This document shows, piece after piece, positions 3,848-5,639 of a DNA stretch of 5,639 nt; within the stretch, counting starts at the first letter, position 1, and each line of letters opens with the position of its first letter. Made by a program: the position numbers and the translations under genes. Source of the DNA: Sphaerochaeta sp. (GTDB lineage Bacteria; Spirochaetota; Spirochaetia; Sphaerochaetales; Sphaerochaetaceae); NCBI GenBank assembly GCA_003446545.1, contig DMAO01000179.1, positions 1 through 5,639 of the forward strand, in the 5' to 3' direction. Under the pieces are notes generated by a model, which saw nothing but the letters and a program-made list of their open reading frames with translations, had not been told where the DNA came from and ran no database searches.

Positions 3848-5639
3848 ATGAAATGGTTTCAACCGGCATTCAAACAATTTATCCAGAAAAAGATGCAAGA
3901 GAGGCTCTCTCCAGATCCTCCTGTTGTTGATGGCTCGGCAATGCAGCTCAACCTACCACATTCCCAAGAAACGTCATTGGCAAAGAGACTATTACAAGAG
4001 TTGAACGAGGAAGAGAAGCTATCCTTGCTCTCAGGTATCAACGGGTTCTGCATCCCAGGTGTTCCACGACTTGGGCTGAAACCCGTATGGACAAGTGACG
4101 CCAGCATGGGCCTGAGGGGATGGAAGGTGCCGGTCACAGACTTTCCTGCAATGGTAGCCATGGCTGCCACCTTCAATAGGGACCTGCTCACAGATGTGGG
4201 CATGTGCCTAGGGCGCGAATGTCGCGCCCTAGGTGTCGGTGTGCTGTTGGGTCCCGGGGTGAACATCGCTAGGGTTCCTGTCTGTGGACGGAACTTTGAA
4301 TACTGCGGCGAGGATCCCTATCTTGCAGGGGAGATAGCCTTTGCCTATATCCAAGGGGTGCAGTCACAAGGGATAGTAGCAACGGTAAAGCACTATGCCT
4401 GCAACAACAGCGAGAATGACCGGCACAAGAGCAATTCAGTAGTCGATGAACGTAGCCTCAGAGAGATCTATCTACCCGCATTCAAACGCTCGGTTGAGGC
4501 TGGAGTCCTTGCTGTCATGACCAGCTACAACCAAGTCAATGGGACCTATTGCAGTGAACATCCTTACCTCCTGGATGTGATCCTTCGCAACGAATGGGGG
4601 TTCGATGGTTTGGTATTGTCAGACTGGGATTCCCTCTATTCCACAGAGAAGGCCCTCAAGGACGGTGTCGACCTTGAGATGCCTTCTGCAAAGTGGTTTG
4701 CCCCGGAAAAGGTAAAAAGGTCTTTGGCAGAGGGAACCGTCTCCATGGATAGTATTGACACAAAAATCCTTCATCTTTTCACCGCGTATGAGAAGGCAGG
4801 GCTCTTCTTCCGGCCTCTAGTCGATCCTACCATACAGAACGGGTGTGACGAACACCGCGAGGTCGCCCTCTCCGTGGCCAAGGAATCGGTTGTGCTGCTC
4901 AAGAATGAGATGGCTCTGCTTCCCCTAAAGAAACACAAGGGTATGGTCATTTGCGTCAGTGGTTCAAATGCGTACAAGGTAGCAGCAGGAGGAGGGTCTT
5001 CCCACATTATTCCTCTGGGCAAGACAGACACCTTTGCCGATGCGATGCTCAAGGAGGAGGGTGTACAAGTGGTGCTGTTGCCCGCTTCTTGGCAAAGGAA
5101 GAAAGCCTTACGTGATAGGGTAGCCACATCCGATGCTGTCATCATGGTAACAGGCTTTGACCATATCCTGGAAAGTGAGACCTACGACAAGGTATGGTCA
5201 CGACCCAAGGGGGAGGTATCTGAAATAGAGAGCGCAAGCAAGCTGAACAAGCACTGTATCCTGGTGGTGCAAAGCGGAGGGGCAGTGCACCTACTGCCCT
5301 TCATCGATGCGATTCCCTCGGTTCTGTTTGCATTCTTCTTGGGCTCCAGCACCGCAGAATCACTTACCGATATCATCTTTGGTAGGTCTAACCCCTCAGG
5401 GAAGCTACCCTTCACCATAGCTAGGGAACTGTCTGACTACCAATCTATGAGGAACTATCCCTCAGACTATGCTAGTACATCCCTGAAGAAAATCAAGGGA
5501 GGCCAGGGAGACCCGACGAAGCGGTTTGTCCAGGATCTTGAATACCGCGAAGCCCTCATGGTGGGGTACCGTCAGTTCGATACACAGGGACAAGAGGTCC
5601 TCTACCCCTTTGGCCATGGGCTTTCCTACACTGAGTTCA
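3848..5639 (+). CDS. Glycoside hydrolase family 3 protein, probable cytoplasmic beta-glucosidase/beta-glycosidase (3' end outside window)
   Basis: The 597 visible residues give the two-domain core of a retaining family 3 hydrolase, which releases sugars from the non-reducing end of beta-linked oligosaccharides. The N-terminal TIM-barrel domain runs from about 46 to 320: WTSDASMGLRGW (81-92, D84), LGRECRALG (121-129), LGPGVNIARVPVCGRNFEY (134-152), EDPYLAGE, KHYACNN (K181, H182) and VLSDW with probable nucleophile D259. The alpha/beta sandwich domain (about 335-530) includes AKESVVLLKN, GGGSSHIIP (381-389), ESETYDK with E444 as likely acid/base, and SNPSGKLPFT (514-523). LYPFGHGLSYTEF at the edge normally leads into a fibronectin III-like domain, so perhaps 100-150 residues are missing. 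There is no signal peptide and no PA14 insertion. Exact sugar specificity cannot be read. It is transcribed away from the lpt operon, so a functional link is not implied. Confidence 0.93.
   Translation, partial: MKWFQPAFKQFIQKKMQERLSPDPPVVDGSAMQLNLPHSQETSLAKRLLQELNEEEKLSLLSGINGFCIPGVPRLGLKPVWTSDASMGLRGWKVPVTDFPAMVAMAATFNRDLLTDVGMCLGRECRALGVGVLLGPGVNIARVPVCGRNFEYCGEDPYLAGEIAFAYIQGVQSQGIVATVKHYACNNSENDRHKSNSVVDERSLREIYLPAFKRSVEAGVLAVMTSYNQVNGTYCSEHPYLLDVILRNEWGFDGLVLSDWDSLYSTEKALKDGVDLEMPSAKWFAPEKVKRSLAEGTVSMDSIDTKILHLFTAYEKAGLFFRPLVDPTIQNGCDEHREVALSVAKESVVLLKNEMALLPLKKHKGMVICVSGSNAYKVAAGGGSSHIIPLGKTDTFADAMLKEEGVQVVLLPASWQRKKALRDRVATSDAVIMVTGFDHILESETYDKVWSRPKGEVSEIESASKLNKHCILVVQSGGAVHLLPFIDAIPSVLFAFFLGSSTAESLTDIIFGRSNPSGKLPFTIARELSDYQSMRNYPSDYASTSLKKIKGGQGDPTKRFVQDLEYREALMVGYRQFDTQGQEVLYPFGHGLSYTEF
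4207..4233. repeat. Perfect 12-bp inverted repeat with 3-nt loop inside the hydrolase gene
   Basis: CCTAGGGCGCGA, loop ATG, TCGCGCCCTAGG: both arms pair fully, and three further G-U type pairs could extend the RNA stem outward. It covers the codons for CLGRECRALG (residues 120-129), part of a conserved family 3 motif. No T-run follows, so it is not an intrinsic terminator. Confidence 0.95.

Noticed and set aside
3767..3898. Longer 311-residue form of the YmdB-like protein starting at 3898
   Set aside because: The extra 44 residues overlap the start of the hydrolase gene and its promoter, and family members begin at the MSIRVLFLGE position.
3848..3985. Signal peptide on the hydrolase N-terminal extension
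   Set aside because: The first residues (MKWFQPAFKQFIQKKMQ) are too polar and lack a hydrophobic core or cleavage site.
4207..4233. Inverted repeat as an intrinsic terminator
   Set aside because: It lies in the middle of an intact reading frame and no T-run follows on either strand.
4771..5418. Open frames on the minus strand (4771-5145 and 5182-5418)
   Set aside because: Both lie inside the clearly coding hydrolase, have no recognisable domain or Shine-Dalgarno, and are serine/proline-rich shadow translations.

Overview
The window shows seven protein genes and almost no non-coding DNA. A tightly packed minus-strand block of six genes (positions 3766 down to 1) is read in the order ymdB-like, rseC-like, lptC, lptA, lptB, rpoN. 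A single plus-strand gene diverges from it: a family 3 glycoside hydrolase starting at 3848 and running off the right edge. rpoN runs off the left edge. No tRNA, rRNA, CRISPR array, insertion sequence or intrinsic terminator is visible.

The organism is a diderm bacterium of medium GC content. Protein style, the lipoprotein-type LptC and the carbohydrate gene next door suggest a free-living fermentative spirochaete close to Sphaerochaeta. This is inferred from general resemblance, not from a search.

The core lptC-lptA-lptB-rpoN has the same order as in E. coli and other proteobacteria. LptC and LptA would form the periplasmic bridge and LptB the cytoplasmic ATPase of the lipopolysaccharide/glycolipid export machine. 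RpoN is the sigma-54 factor. Upstream lie an RseC/MucC-family membrane protein with four clustered cysteines and a YmdB/TIGR00282-type phosphodiesterase homologue. Junctions are a 1-nt gap, ATGA overlaps, an 8-nt overlap and a TGATG overlap, so the block is probably one translationally coupled operon.

The 81-bp divergent spacer (3767-3847) carries an extended -10 and a strong Shine-Dalgarno for the hydrolase. A candidate -10 for the ymdB side overlaps it on the other strand.

The points most worth a second look are: the YmdB homologue, which has lost most of the family's metal-binding and catalytic residues; a perfect 12-bp inverted repeat with a 3-nt loop inside the hydrolase gene; a perfect 16-bp palindrome just upstream of a promoter-like sequence at the disputed start of lptC; a C8 tract in ymdB; and the overlapping divergent -10 elements. 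I see no wholly new multi-gene system here.
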